Assembly (NCBI GenBank): GCA_947446645.1
Contig: CANFHA010000021.1
Coordinates: 28,925 to 92,924, forward strand
Origin: Chitinophagaceae bacterium
GTDB lineage: Bacteria > Bacteroidota > Bacteroidia > Chitinophagales > Chitinophagaceae
Direction: 5' to 3'
DNA length: 64,000 nt
Shown: one piece after another, positions 44,307 through 52,591 of the stretch
Position numbering within the stretch: position 1 is the stretch's first letter
Layout: every line of letters begins with the position of its first letter
The notes under the pieces: model-generated
Told to the model about the DNA's origin: nothing
The model's input: the letters and a program-made list of their open reading frames with translations, nothing else
Databases searched by the model: none
Translations under genes and position numbers: made by a program

Positions 44307-46310
44307 ATGAAAAAATATTTCTTTTTAGTAGTGGCTGCTTTGTTCATGCAGTTGTCGTTGCAGGCTGCGGTGGGCGATACTACCTGGGTACAGGCGAATA
44401 TCACCAACCTGGAATATTATGGTAACTATGATACTGTTGCCAATTTCCCGGCTCCCGGAACGACCTACCGTAAAGTGTACATGATCTTTACGCTTGGTAA
44501 GCACACCTGCCCGGGATATACCTATGGCACAGGCTCTGTGCCATGGTGTGGTGACTGGGACTATACCGTACTCAACTACCTGATGACACCGGGTGGAGAT
44601 ACACTGGAGCTGGCCAGGTTTATAACGCCATATGCTAATGGCTCGGCACCGCGCACACCCTATACGTGGACGCAGCAATATGTATATGACGTGACCGACT
44701 ATGCCTACCTGCTGCACGATGCCGCCACGATGCGCATATTATATTCCGGTTATTCCGGAGGTTTTACGGCCAATGTGAAATTCGCCTTTATTGAAGGTAC
44801 GCCCGACAGAAACGTAACGAAAGTTCGCCGGTTGTGGTACGGTAGCTTTAACTATGGCGATACTACGCACCTGGATTCTTTCAACATCAATACCCATTTT
44901 ACTACGCGGACAGATACTGTGCCGACCGGAACTGTGACCACGGATCTGAAATTTCTGGTTACCGGGCACGGCAGCGACGCTAATGGCTGTTGCGAGTTTG
45001 CGCCACACAACTACCAGGTGAAACTTAACGGCACGTCGGTAGCAACTAAGAGCATTTGGCGTGAAGACTGCGGATTGAATGAGCTTTACCCGCAATCAGG
45101 CACGTGGCTGTACCTGAGAGGTAACTGGTGCCCCGGTGCACTGGTGTATCCTAACTTTCATAATTTACCCGGTTTGACAGAAGGTTCGCCATTTGATGTG
45201 TCTTTGCAGTTCGATCCGTATGTGGGTGGTGGCAGCTATACCACAGAGGCACACATTATGTACTATGGTGCTATGAACAAAATGATGGATGCATCTATAG
45301 ACGACATAATAGCTCCGAGCAACGATCAAAACCACTACAGGGAAAACCCTATATCCAATAATCCGATAATTCATGTGAAAAACACAGGTGCTACAGCTAT
45401 AGATTCTATCCGTTTCAGCTACGCAGTGGTGGGATATCCGTCACAAACTTATACCTGGGTAGGAAATTTAGCTTCACTGCAGGAAACTGATGTTAACCTG
45501 CCTGGCTTATCTGCTTTCGGAGTTATCTCCGGCACGTCCGGCACCTATTCATTTACCTGCAATATTACTGCCGTAAACGGTGCTGCAGATAATGATGCAT
45601 CGAACAATGCAATGTCGTCTTCGTTTGTTACTGCTCCGGTATGGCCTTCTAAGCTTAAGGTGATGATGAAAACAAGCAACGTAAATTCTTACTCAAATCC
45701 GACAATAGCCCAGACAAGCTGGGTTATTTATGACAAAACCACCAATGCTATAGTAAGGCAGCGTTCGGGCTGTGCACTCGCTACTGTTTACAATGATACA
45801 GTGGAACTTGATAAAGGTTTCTACCGGATAGCCCTGTACGACAGCGCCTATGACGATGGTAACTACTTTGGCCTTAACTGGTGGGCGCTATCTGGCAGCG
45901 GTTATACCCCGGGCTATTTTAATGTTCGCCCAATACCCGGTTCGGTTCTCCCGATGCACGGATACTACATGTCTGGTCAATTTAATAACGATTTCGGGCA
46001 GGGATACACGCAGGATTTCTATGTAGCTACCACTGCTGGCGTGGAGACAGTGCGTGGAAATATTGCGTCGCTGGAAGCATATCCAAATCCCGCGCAGGGC
46101 ATGGTGAGTGTAGACATCGCCGGTGTGCAGAATGCTAAGGGAACCATAGAGCTGACTGATATGGCCGGAAGGGTAGTGCTGGCTGAAAAGTGCAAGGACG
46201 CACATAACGAGCTAGATGTGGCGCAGGTAGCAAACGGTGTTTACTTGCTGACCTATGTAAATGATGTGACTGGCAATAAAGCGCAAACTAAACTGGTGAT
46301 CGCCAAATAA
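44307..46310 (+). CDS. PNGase F-related secreted protein with T9SS sorting domain
   Basis: 667 residues from the ATG at 44307. A signal peptide ('KKYFFLVVAALFMQLSLQAAVG') precedes a domain resembling peptide-N-glycosidase F ('KVYMIFTLGKHTCPGYTYG', 'WCGDWDYTVLNYL', 'GHGSDANGCCEFAPHNYQV', 'WREDCGLNELYPQSGTW'). An immunoglobulin-like region follows, then a T9SS C-terminal domain ('LEAYPNPAQGMVSVDI' through 'GVYLLTYVNDVTG' and 'TKLVIAK'). It is probably exported through the gliding-type T9SS and may release or bind N-glycans. Catalytic identity was not checked residue by residue. Confidence 0.9.
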   Translation: MKKYFFLVVAALFMQLSLQAAVGDTTWVQANITNLEYYGNYDTVANFPAPGTTYRKVYMIFTLGKHTCPGYTYGTGSVPWCGDWDYTVLNYLMTPGGDTLELARFITPYANGSAPRTPYTWTQQYVYDVTDYAYLLHDAATMRILYSGYSGGFTANVKFAFIEGTPDRNVTKVRRLWYGSFNYGDTTHLDSFNINTHFTTRTDTVPTGTVTTDLKFLVTGHGSDANGCCEFAPHNYQVKLNGTSVATKSIWREDCGLNELYPQSGTWLYLRGNWCPGALVYPNFHNLPGLTEGSPFDVSLQFDPYVGGGSYTTEAHIMYYGAMNKMMDASIDDIIAPSNDQNHYRENPISNNPIIHVKNTGATAIDSIRFSYAVVGYPSQTYTWVGNLASLQETDVNLPGLSAFGVISGTSGTYSFTCNITAVNGAADNDASNNAMSSSFVTAPVWPSKLKVMMKTSNVNSYSNPTIAQTSWVIYDKTTNAIVRQRSGCALATVYNDTVELDKGFYRIALYDSAYDDGNYFGLNWWALSGSGYTPGYFNVRPIPGSVLPMHGYYMSGQFNNDFGQGYTQDFYVATTAGVETVRGNIASLEAYPNPAQGMVSVDIAGVQNAKGTIELTDMAGRVVLAEKCKDAHNELDVAQVANGVYLLTYVNDVTGNKAQTKLVIAK

Positions 46311-46383
46311 TTTTTTAATAAATTAAAGGAATGGAACGGGCTGCGTATTGCAGCCTGTTCTGTTATTTATAAATTGCACCCAT

Positions 46384-46698
46384 ATGAATGACCGGGTAGA
46401 AAAATTGCAGGCCTTTTTAAAATCGAGCCCCAACGATTGTTTTTTGAATCATGCACTGGCGCTGGAATATGTGAAGGCCGGGGACGAGGGGAAAGCGAAA
46501 CAACACTTTGAACTCAATCTTGGAAATGATCCGGGATACGTGGCTACTTATTATCACCTTGGCAAGCTGCTGGAGCGCGCGGGCGACAATACCGCGGCGA
46601 TGGCTATATATGAAAAAGGTATGGAGCAGGCTAAGGCAGCAAAGGATATGCACTCTTACAGCGAGCTGCAGGGTGCGTATGAGGAGTTGGCTTATTAG
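46384..46698 (+). CDS. Small TPR protein
   Basis: 104 residues from the ATG at 46384. Two or three TPR-like helix pairs are seen ('NDCFLNHALALEYVKAGDEGKAKQHFEL', 'ATYYHLGKLLERAGDNTAAMAIYEKGMEQA'). It has no signal peptide and is presumably a cytoplasmic adaptor. It lies 32 bases upstream of tilS. Confidence 0.8.
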   Translation: MNDRVEKLQAFLKSSPNDCFLNHALALEYVKAGDEGKAKQHFELNLGNDPGYVATYYHLGKLLERAGDNTAAMAIYEKGMEQAKAAKDMHSYSELQGAYEELAY

Positions 46699-46729
46699 TT
46701 GATTGGTTGGTATTGTAACATTGGGAAGC

Positions 46730-48070
46730 ATGCAGGAAAAATTATTGCTGGATTTTAGAAAGGAGTGGGCGGCTAAACAGTATGTTTTGCCGGGAGAGAC
46801 TGTGTTGCTTGCAGTGAGCGGAGGCAGCGACTCTATGGTTATGGCCAGCCTGTTCCTGGAGCGCAACATACTGTTTGCCGCAGCCCATTGTAATTTCGGA
46901 CTCAGGGGTAAGGAGTCGGATATGGATGAGCAGCTGGTAGCTGACTGGTGCAGTGCGAACAACATAACTTTTCATAGCGTACTGCTTGAAACAAAAGCCA
47001 GATCAGAGGAGTGGAAAAAGGGGATACAGGAAACAGCCCGCATACTAAGGTATGAATGGTTTGAAGAAATACGTAAAGAACATAAATACGCCAAAATAGT
47101 AACAGCACACCATGCCAATGATAATGTAGAGACCCTTTTTATCAACTTGTTTAAGGGTACTGGCATTGGCGGGTTACATGGTATCAGGCCGGAGAACGGG
47201 CATATTATAAGGCCACTGCTATTTGCTTCTAAAGAGGCGATAGCAGGCTATGCAGCGGCACGCAGTGTACCTTACCGGGACGATGCATCCAACGAATCGG
47301 ACGACTACCTGCGCAATGCGGTGCGGCACAATGTGGTGCCCGCGATAAAGGAGTTGTTTCCGAATGTGGTGGCCAGCGTGAATGAAAGCATAGAGCGCTT
47401 TGGGGAAGCGGAGCAACTGTATCGAAAAGCCATAGAGCAGGAGCGCAAAAAACTCATCGAGAAGCGCGGACATGACTACTACATACCTGTGCTGAAACTA
47501 AGGCATCGAGAGCCACTGGCAACGATATGCTACGAACTGCTGTACCCGTTTGGCTTCACATCAGCACAGCTGCCGCACGTACTACATTTGCTGGATGCAG
47601 GTACGGGGCATTATGTATCATCTTCTACCCATAGGGTGATCCGTAATCGCGATTTCCTGGTGGTAACGACCATACCTGCTGAGGGTGCTGATATGATACT
47701 CATTGAGGCAGCGCCCTGTAATGTAGATACAGGCCAATACCATTTTAATTTTTCAGTTCAGCAGAAGCCGAAGGCGTTTTCTGACGACCCGAATGTTGCC
47801 TATATCGACATGAAGGGGTTAGAATTTCCGCTGGTGCTGCGCAAGTGGAAGATGGGCGACTATTTTTATCCTTTTGGGATGAAGATGAAGAAGAAGAAAG
47901 TAGCCAGGCTGCTGATAGACCAAAAAGTGCCCCTGCACGAGAAGGAAGAGATACGCATACTGGAATGCAGCAAGCGTATAGCATGGGTATCCGGTATCAG
48001 GCCAGATGAGCGCTTTCGTGTGAAGGAAAGCACGGAACAGGTGCTGGTTGTAAAGCGCACCCGAAAATAG
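46730..48070 (+). CDS. tilS: tRNA(Ile)-lysidine synthetase
   Basis: 446 residues from the ATG at 46730. It adds lysine to C34 of tRNA-Ile(CAU). The PP-loop is 'VLLAVSGGSDSMVMASLFL', followed by 'AAHCNFGLRGKESDMDEQ' and 'AHHANDNVETLFINLFKGTG'. The C-terminal TilS substrate-recognition domain includes 'KVPLHEKEEIRILECSKRIAWVSGIRPDERF'. It is an essential gene in most bacteria. Confidence 0.95.
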   Translation: MQEKLLLDFRKEWAAKQYVLPGETVLLAVSGGSDSMVMASLFLERNILFAAAHCNFGLRGKESDMDEQLVADWCSANNITFHSVLLETKARSEEWKKGIQETARILRYEWFEEIRKEHKYAKIVTAHHANDNVETLFINLFKGTGIGGLHGIRPENGHIIRPLLFASKEAIAGYAAARSVPYRDDASNESDDYLRNAVRHNVVPAIKELFPNVVASVNESIERFGEAEQLYRKAIEQERKKLIEKRGHDYYIPVLKLRHREPLATICYELLYPFGFTSAQLPHVLHLLDAGTGHYVSSSTHRVIRNRDFLVVTTIPAEGADMILIEAAPCNVDTGQYHFNFSVQQKPKAFSDDPNVAYIDMKGLEFPLVLRKWKMGDYFYPFGMKMKKKKVARLLIDQKVPLHEKEEIRILECSKRIAWVSGIRPDERFRVKESTEQVLVVKRTRK

Positions 48071-48077
48071 AAGCAAA

Positions 48078-48695
48078 TTAGAAAAGGTGAATCTGCGGGT
48101 GCATAAGGTCTTCAATAAGCCTGGCTCCGTGTGTTGGGTCAATACAAAAAGCAAATAACAACCCATAAAGCGCACCCCATAAGTGTGCATCGTGATTGAT
48201 ATTGGTGTCGCCTCTTTTTGACATATAGTATTCGTAGGCGAGGTACATGCCGCCAAAAATTATGCATGGTATATGTATTGGTATAAAAATTATTCCTATT
48301 CCATCCCAAGGGTGAAAGTAAATCATAAGAAATAAAATTGCCGACACTCCACCTGATGCACCTAGTGAACGATAATAGCTATTGTTACGGTTCTTAACAA
48401 ATGATGGCAAAGATGAAATGATAATACCCGATAGATATAGCAACATAAATAAGCCTCCGGAATTAGTGGCTTCTTCAGCACTTTCACCCGCAAAATATAG
48501 CGTGAACATATTGAAGAACAGGTGATTCCAGTCGGCATGGATAAAGCCGGAGGTAAGCAGGCGGTAATATTCCGCCGGGTTGCCGTGCATGGCGCGAGGC
48601 CACAGAATGAGCTTGTTATATATTTCGTCGTTATTGAAAGCAGCTATTGAGATAAGCACTGTAACTGCAACAATAATAATAGTAATGCTAAACAT
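48078..48695 (-). CDS. Rhomboid-family intramembrane serine protease
   Basis: 205 residues with about six membrane helices. The catalytic Ser is in 'SLGASGGVSAILF' (GASG), the catalytic His in 'DAHLWGALYGLLFAF', and the oxyanion-region His/Asn in 'IHADWNHLFFNMFTLYF'. It cleaves within membrane helices of unknown substrates. It converges on tilS with a seven-base gap. Confidence 0.93.
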   Translation of the reverse strand: MFSITIIIVAVTVLISIAAFNNDEIYNKLILWPRAMHGNPAEYYRLLTSGFIHADWNHLFFNMFTLYFAGESAEEATNSGGLFMLLYLSGIIISSLPSFVKNRNNSYYRSLGASGGVSAILFLMIYFHPWDGIGIIFIPIHIPCIIFGGMYLAYEYYMSKRGDTNINHDAHLWGALYGLLFAFCIDPTHGARLIEDLMHPQIHLF

Positions 48696-48733
48696 AGAGC
48701 GAAAGTAGTGACTAAACGGAGAAAGTGCGAAAA

Positions 48734-48758
48734 GGGAAGTTGAAAGCTAATGTTAAAT
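48734..48758. repeat. 25-bp exact direct repeat, copy 1
   Basis: Begins GGGAAGTTGAAAGC and ends TAATGTTAAAT. It is identical to 49725-49749, and each copy is followed within 30 bases by a hairpin. Confidence 0.9.
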
Positions 48759-48783
48759 CCAAAGGCATGTGGTGGCTACAGCA

Positions 48784-48810
48784 CAAAAGGAGCCCCGAAA
48801 GCTCCTTTTG
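48784..48810 (-). terminator. Terminator downstream of the glycine-zipper gene
   Basis: CAAAAGGAGC pairs with GCTCCTTTTG over a seven-base loop. It sits 49 bases beyond the stop of the minus-strand lipoprotein gene. Confidence 0.75.
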
Positions 48811-48858
48811 TTTTTACTTTTCACATTAAGTCCTTGTTGCAAACCTCCCCAAAAGGAT

Positions 48859-49401
48859 CTATCTTTTGTTGGAGGTATCGGCTTTTTTGAGCTTATGTTT
48901 TTCGATCAAATAGCCTGCTCCTGCGCCCAATACTGCTCCCGCGCCCGCGCCTATGCCGGCATCCTCTTTTTTGAACTGTGCATTTTTACCGGCCAGCGCA
49001 CCTATGCCTGCACCGGCACCAGCGCCTATCAGGCCGCCTACCACGCTTGCCCTGGCTACTTTTTTATTGTTGGCCTTCCTTTGAATAGAGGGGTCTGGTG
49101 TGGGCTGCACCGGTGCCGTAGCCGCGGATGGCGGCGGTGTGGCCGAATTTGCAGCTGGTATATTGCCGCCGTAGGAATTGCTACGCTCGTAAGATGTTGA
49201 CTTGCGGTGCGCGGACGGTACATTGCCTGAGCTTGTATTTGCAGTAGTGTTGACTGCATTCATAGAGTCTATAATATGCTCCCGCTGTAATACCTGTGCG
49301 AGAGAGTCTGCCCGGGCCGCGCTGTTGTTGGCTTGCTCCGAGGTGCCATTACATGCAGTAAGAAATATTGCGGCCGCAGCGAAATAAGTTATCGTTTTCA
49401 T
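48859..49401 (-). CDS. Glycine-zipper lipoprotein
   Basis: 180 residues from the ATG at 49401 ('MKTITYFAAAAIFLTACNG'), with a lipobox Cys at residue 17. A Ser/Pro/Ala-rich linker follows, then a glycine-zipper segment ('VGGLIGAGAGAGIGALAG' and 'GIGAGAGAVLGAGAGYLI') resembling YMGG/OmpA-associated zipper lipoproteins, and a basic tail. It is predicted to be anchored in the outer or inner membrane facing the periplasm. The function is unknown. Confidence 0.85.
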   Translation of the reverse strand: MKTITYFAAAAIFLTACNGTSEQANNSAARADSLAQVLQREHIIDSMNAVNTTANTSSGNVPSAHRKSTSYERSNSYGGNIPAANSATPPPSAATAPVQPTPDPSIQRKANNKKVARASVVGGLIGAGAGAGIGALAGKNAQFKKEDAGIGAGAGAVLGAGAGYLIEKHKLKKADTSNKR

Positions 49402-49724
49402 AAACCTTGTTTTTGTTTGATCTGATGATCCGTAGCATATACACAAACAATCATGCCATTGCGACTGTTGCAGGGTTTTATTTCGAGGGACGCACTACTG
49501 ACTACCGCAGATGATATCCCGAGCGATGTTAGGGAACGCCAACATGGGCGGAAAAGGGGTTCAAATATATTCGCGTTGCAAACGCTGCGCTAGTGTATCC
49601 TCGTTGAAAACGAGGGCGTCCGATGTGCTATTTAGCCGTACTCGCCAGTCAGAGACACCACCAAGACGTAAGCACAGCCAGGCCCAAGGCGCAGATTTTT
49701 TCTGATGGAACACTACGACGAGCT

Positions 49725-49749
49725 GGGAAGTTGAAAGCTAATGTTAAAT
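49725..49749. repeat. 25-bp exact direct repeat, copy 2
   Basis: Identical to 48734-48758; the two copies flank the glycine-zipper lipoprotein gene. Confidence 0.9.
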
Positions 49750-49773
49750 AGCGGCGGAAAGAAGGGAAAAAAT

Positions 49774-49826
49774 AAGGGCCTTACAATGAAGTAAGACCCT
49801 TTTAGTGACCGCGTCAGGATTCAAAC
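49774..49826 (-). other. Probable tRNA-Arg 3'-end fragment with terminator (attachment-site scar)
   Basis: On the minus strand 49826-49806 reads GTTTGAATCCTGACGCGGTCA, which fits a T-loop and 3' T-stem, a CGCGGTC acceptor strand and discriminator A of the Bacteroidota tRNA-Arg that I remember. Four bases later is a stem AAGGGtCTTAC/GTAAGgCCCTT (49774-49801, one mismatched pair) followed by a T-run, as expected for a tRNA terminator. The 5' part of the tRNA is absent. Confidence 0.45.
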
Positions 49827-49944
49827 TATCCTCCTGAAACCCCCGCCAATACTGTATTATAACATAACCCGCAAACAAAAGGTGTAGATTTTGTGAAACA
49901 CCTTCACTTGGAATCGATTAAGAACTATATTCATTCAAATATCA

Positions 49945-50727
49945 GTGCAAAAGTACAAAATATATCTTCACTTGGAAACAGTAAAATTTACATATGTGCA
50001 ACTCCAGGCATGCATTAGCAGAAATAGTCCTGATGTGTTAAATATATTGCCCGAAGAAGTAGCCGAAGAACTAAAAGCTACAGGCTCCACCACGGCCAAA
50101 TACTTTGATAATGTAACGGTGATGTTCACCGACTTTGTAAACTTTACCAATGCGGGAGAAAGAATGACACCCGAGGGATTGGTAGATGAACTGCATACAT
50201 GCTTCAAGAAATTTGACGAGATAACCGCCAAGTATAATGTAGAAAAAATAAAGACCATAGGGGATATCAACAAGGGAGAAAACATACTCATTACCGGCAG
50301 TACCGGAATAGGTAAAAGCTACATTGCATCAGCACTGGGACATCATGCCTGCGGTATAGGTTACAAGGTAGTTTACCATAATGTACCCAAGCTTTTTTCT
50401 AAGCTGAAAATGAGCAAAGCAGACGGTTCCTATCTGAAAGAAGTAGCCAAAATAGAACGGCAACACTTGCTCATACTTGATGACTTTGGCATGCAGCCTT
50501 TTGACTCACAAAGCAGGGCGGCATTAATGGAACTGATAGAAGATAGGCATGGTAAAGGGGCGCTCATTATTACATCGCAAGTTCCTGTCAGCAAATGGTA
50601 TGAAGTGATAGGTGAGCAGACAATAGCAGATGCAATCCTGGACAGAATAGTTCATAATCCACACCGCCTCAAGTTGAAAGGTGAATCGCTTAGAAAGAGG
50701 AGAACTGTGAATAATGGACTTAGTTAA
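49945..50727 (+). pseudogene. In-frame chimera: class III cyclase fragment fused to IS21-type IstB ATPase
   Basis: 260 codons, GTG start. Residues about 30-105 match a nucleotide-cyclase catalytic domain ('LPEEVAEELKATGSTTAKYF', 'FDNVTVMFTDFVNFTNAGER', 'VEKIKTIGD') and break off exactly after GD. From residue about 110 the sequence is IstB/DnaC-like: Walker A 'ILITGSTGIGKSYIASALG', Walker B 'LLILDDFGMQPF', and 'IITSQVPVSKWYEVIGEQTIADAILDRIVH' to the IstB end. The N-terminal IstB helper region and istA are missing. It most likely arose by insertion or deletion between a cyclase gene and an IS21 element. Confidence 0.85.
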
Positions 50728-50960
50728 CTAAATTTGCTAATGAGACTGCCTGCCGGCAGCTCCTCGTTGACAAGCGACATTTTTTGCACCAGCGGAAACG
50801 CATTTAATTTATCAGGCAAAAAATATCGCTCATCAACGAGGTCAAAAACACCAATTGAACCATTAAAATTATTAATCATCCCAAATGCATGAACTTAAAA
50901 TCTTCGCCAGCAAAAAGGGTGGTCATTTTGCCTCGGCCTGAGGTGGTCAATTTAATCGGC
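50728..50960. mobile_element. Right-end remnant of an IS21-family element
   Basis: Downstream of istB there are two GGTGGTCA repeats (near 50921 and 50942, in 'GGTGGTCATTTTG' and 'GGTGGTCAATTTA'), the kind of multiple terminal repeat seen at Bacteroidota IS21 ends. No left end or istA is present in the window. The exact outer boundary is not determinable by eye. Confidence 0.55.
50762..50841 (-). repeat. 26-bp imperfect inverted repeat, full pairing as minus-strand RNA
   Basis: Left arm 50762-50787 (CCTCGTTGAC...TTTTTTGC), right arm 50816-50841 (GCAAAAAATA...AACGAGG), 28-base loop. Three arm differences are all transitions that become G-U pairs if the minus strand is transcribed, so the RNA stem would be continuous over 26 pairs. 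Confidence 0.8.
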
Positions 50961-50982
50961 TTATCCATTATTACTTTTGTTT

Positions 50983-51047
50983 TGAGCCTAATTACTATTT
51001 GGCTCAAATTTCATATAAATAAAGCTCAATTAACAATGTAAATGAGC
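50983..51047. promoter_or_regulatory. Four TGAGC half-sites upstream of the Fic gene
   Basis: TGAGC (50983-50987) and GCTCA (51002-51006) are separated by 14 bases; GCTCA (51024-51028) and TGAGC (51043-51047) are again separated by 14. Extended arms TTTGAGCC/GGCTCAAA and AAAGCTCA/TGAGCTTT are perfect. They fill the 100 bases before the Fic start and look like two operators. Confidence 0.6.
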
Positions 51048-51082
51048 TTTATAATGTAAATTTTTGATCTAGAAATGTATTT

Positions 51083-52132
51083 ATGAAAAAACTGTTGGTT
51101 GATAAAAATGAAGAGATACTAAAATTCATCAGGGATAACCCTGGAAAGTCCTCAAAGGAAATCCATGATGGATCGGCCTCTGACCTTGGCTATGCCACAG
51201 TTAAAAGGATATTGACCAACCTGATCACTGAAAATCTGATAATTGCTTCCGGTAAAGGGAAAGCAACCAAATACACTATCAGTCCTGCCTATGAATTACT
51301 GATTCCCGTTAACCTTGAAGAATACTTCACCAAGGAGATAGATGATCGTATTATCAAGGAAAGATTCAATAACGATATTTTCTCTACTCTGCTGAATAAT
51401 GTTTCAATTTTTACAGATCAAGAAACAGATCATCTCAATAAACTTCAGCAAAAATATACCGACAATATAAAAGGGCTTTCAGAAGGTCAATATAAAAAAG
51501 AACTGGATCGCCTGGCGATAGATTTAAGCTGGAAGTCCTCACAGATTGAAGGCAATACTTATTCCCTTTTAGAAACAGAAAGGCTCTTGAAAGATAAGGA
51601 AACAGCTGCAGGGAAAACAAAGGAGGAGGCTGTTATGCTACTCAACCACAAAGATGCGCTGGATTTTATTATCGAAAACACCTCCTATATTACTCCGCTG
51701 AAAGTGTCTGTTATTGAAGATATTCATAGCATTCTGATCAAATACTTAGGCGTAGACAGAAATATTAGAACAAGGAGAGTGGGTATTTCGGCAACCAACT
51801 ATAAGCCTCTTGAAAATGAATTTCAAATAAGAGAAGCGTTAGAAAATACTTGCAATCTTATAAACTCAGAAGAAAATGTTTTTGTGAAGGCGTTGTTGGC
51901 TTTAGTATTGTTATCTTATATTCAGGCTTTTAATGATGGCAATAAACGGACGGCAAGAATAATCAGCAACGCAATATTAATAAGTAAAAATTATTGTCCT
52001 ATTTCTTTCAGGACTGTAGATTCGACTAAATACAAAAAAGCGATGCTTCTTTTTTATGAACAGAATAACATCTCTGCATTTAAGAAGATTTTTATCGGTC
52101 AGTTTGAATTCGCTGTAAATACATACTTTTAA
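51083..52132 (+). CDS. Fic-domain protein with N-terminal winged helix; catalytic His replaced by Gln
   Basis: 349 residues. Residues about 1-75 are a winged-helix-like domain ('EEILKFIRDNPGKSSKEIHD', 'GYATVKRILTNLITENLI'). An auto-inhibitory motif S-x-x-x-E-G-N is at S152 to N158 ('SSQIEGN'). The Fic motif HxFxDGNKR appears as Gln281-Ala-Phe-Asn-Asp-Gly-Asn-Lys-Arg ('IQAFNDGNKRTAR'; codon CAG at 51923-51925), so the general-base His is missing while the ATP-binding residues remain. Fic enzymes usually AMPylate proteins; this one may be inactive, have another activity, or act mainly as a DNA-binding regulator. Paired operators lie just upstream. Confidence 0.9.
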   Translation: MKKLLVDKNEEILKFIRDNPGKSSKEIHDGSASDLGYATVKRILTNLITENLIIASGKGKATKYTISPAYELLIPVNLEEYFTKEIDDRIIKERFNNDIFSTLLNNVSIFTDQETDHLNKLQQKYTDNIKGLSEGQYKKELDRLAIDLSWKSSQIEGNTYSLLETERLLKDKETAAGKTKEEAVMLLNHKDALDFIIENTSYITPLKVSVIEDIHSILIKYLGVDRNIRTRRVGISATNYKPLENEFQIREALENTCNLINSEENVFVKALLALVLLSYIQAFNDGNKRTARIISNAILISKNYCPISFRTVDSTKYKKAMLLFYEQNNISAFKKIFIGQFEFAVNTYF

Positions 52133-52591
52133 CTTGTGGCATTTTTGTGGCGGTTTTTGTGTGTAAGTTTGAATAAAAAAAACATTATCATACAGCTCAA
52201 TCTAATCATAAGTCAAGCAGGTATTTATTCCTGTAAGAAAGTATCAAAGCATATATAAAAAGTCAAGTCCCGTCCAGTCCGCAAAGACCCGCTCCCAGAG
52301 CGGGTCTTTTGCATTTATATCTGTGAGTTGGCGGAATAGGTGGCGGTTTTTAAAGTTCATTTTCTGCATTGCTTAAATTTATTCGACCCTCGCTGATAAA
52401 GACAATTCCATTAAAATCATCTGACGGGATTGCTCCAATTTTTTCTACCTTAATAAAACATCTACTCTAAAAATAAGGGAGACGCGATTTGGCAACTCAC
52501 GATTAGAATATATAGCATCCGATATAAGACAGTCATTTGGTATTATAGGATTTCAAATAAAAGTGAGTAAGTTTGAAGAAATGGTTATCGC
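52133..52591. other. Interval containing att-like copy A
   Basis: Contains GTGGCGGTTTTT at 52147-52158 and 52340-52351, the tRNA-Asp-like 3' end and terminator at 52250-52309, and otherwise AT-rich DNA. No gene is seen. Confidence 0.7.
52250..52309 (+). other. tRNA-Asp-like 3'-end repeat A with terminator (candidate att)
   Basis: CATATATAAA (52250), then AGTCCCGTCCAGTCCGCA (52266-52283), then a 12-bp stem AAAGACCCGCTC/GAGCGGGTCTTT with a three-base loop (52283-52309). The 18-mer parses as a T-loop end, T-stem CCCGT, acceptor CCAGTCC and discriminator G, the pattern of tRNA-Asp 3' ends. Copy B lies 2219 bases downstream. Confidence 0.6.

Larger units (their letters stand above)
49402..49944. 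other. Island left edge: repeats and tRNA-like remnant
   Basis: No gene. A CTCGTT-GAA-AACGAG hairpin lies near 49592-49606. The second 25-bp direct repeat is at 49725-49749, a terminator at 49774-49801 and a tRNA-like 3' end at 49806-49826. From about 49850 the DNA becomes clearly AT-richer. Confidence 0.7.
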
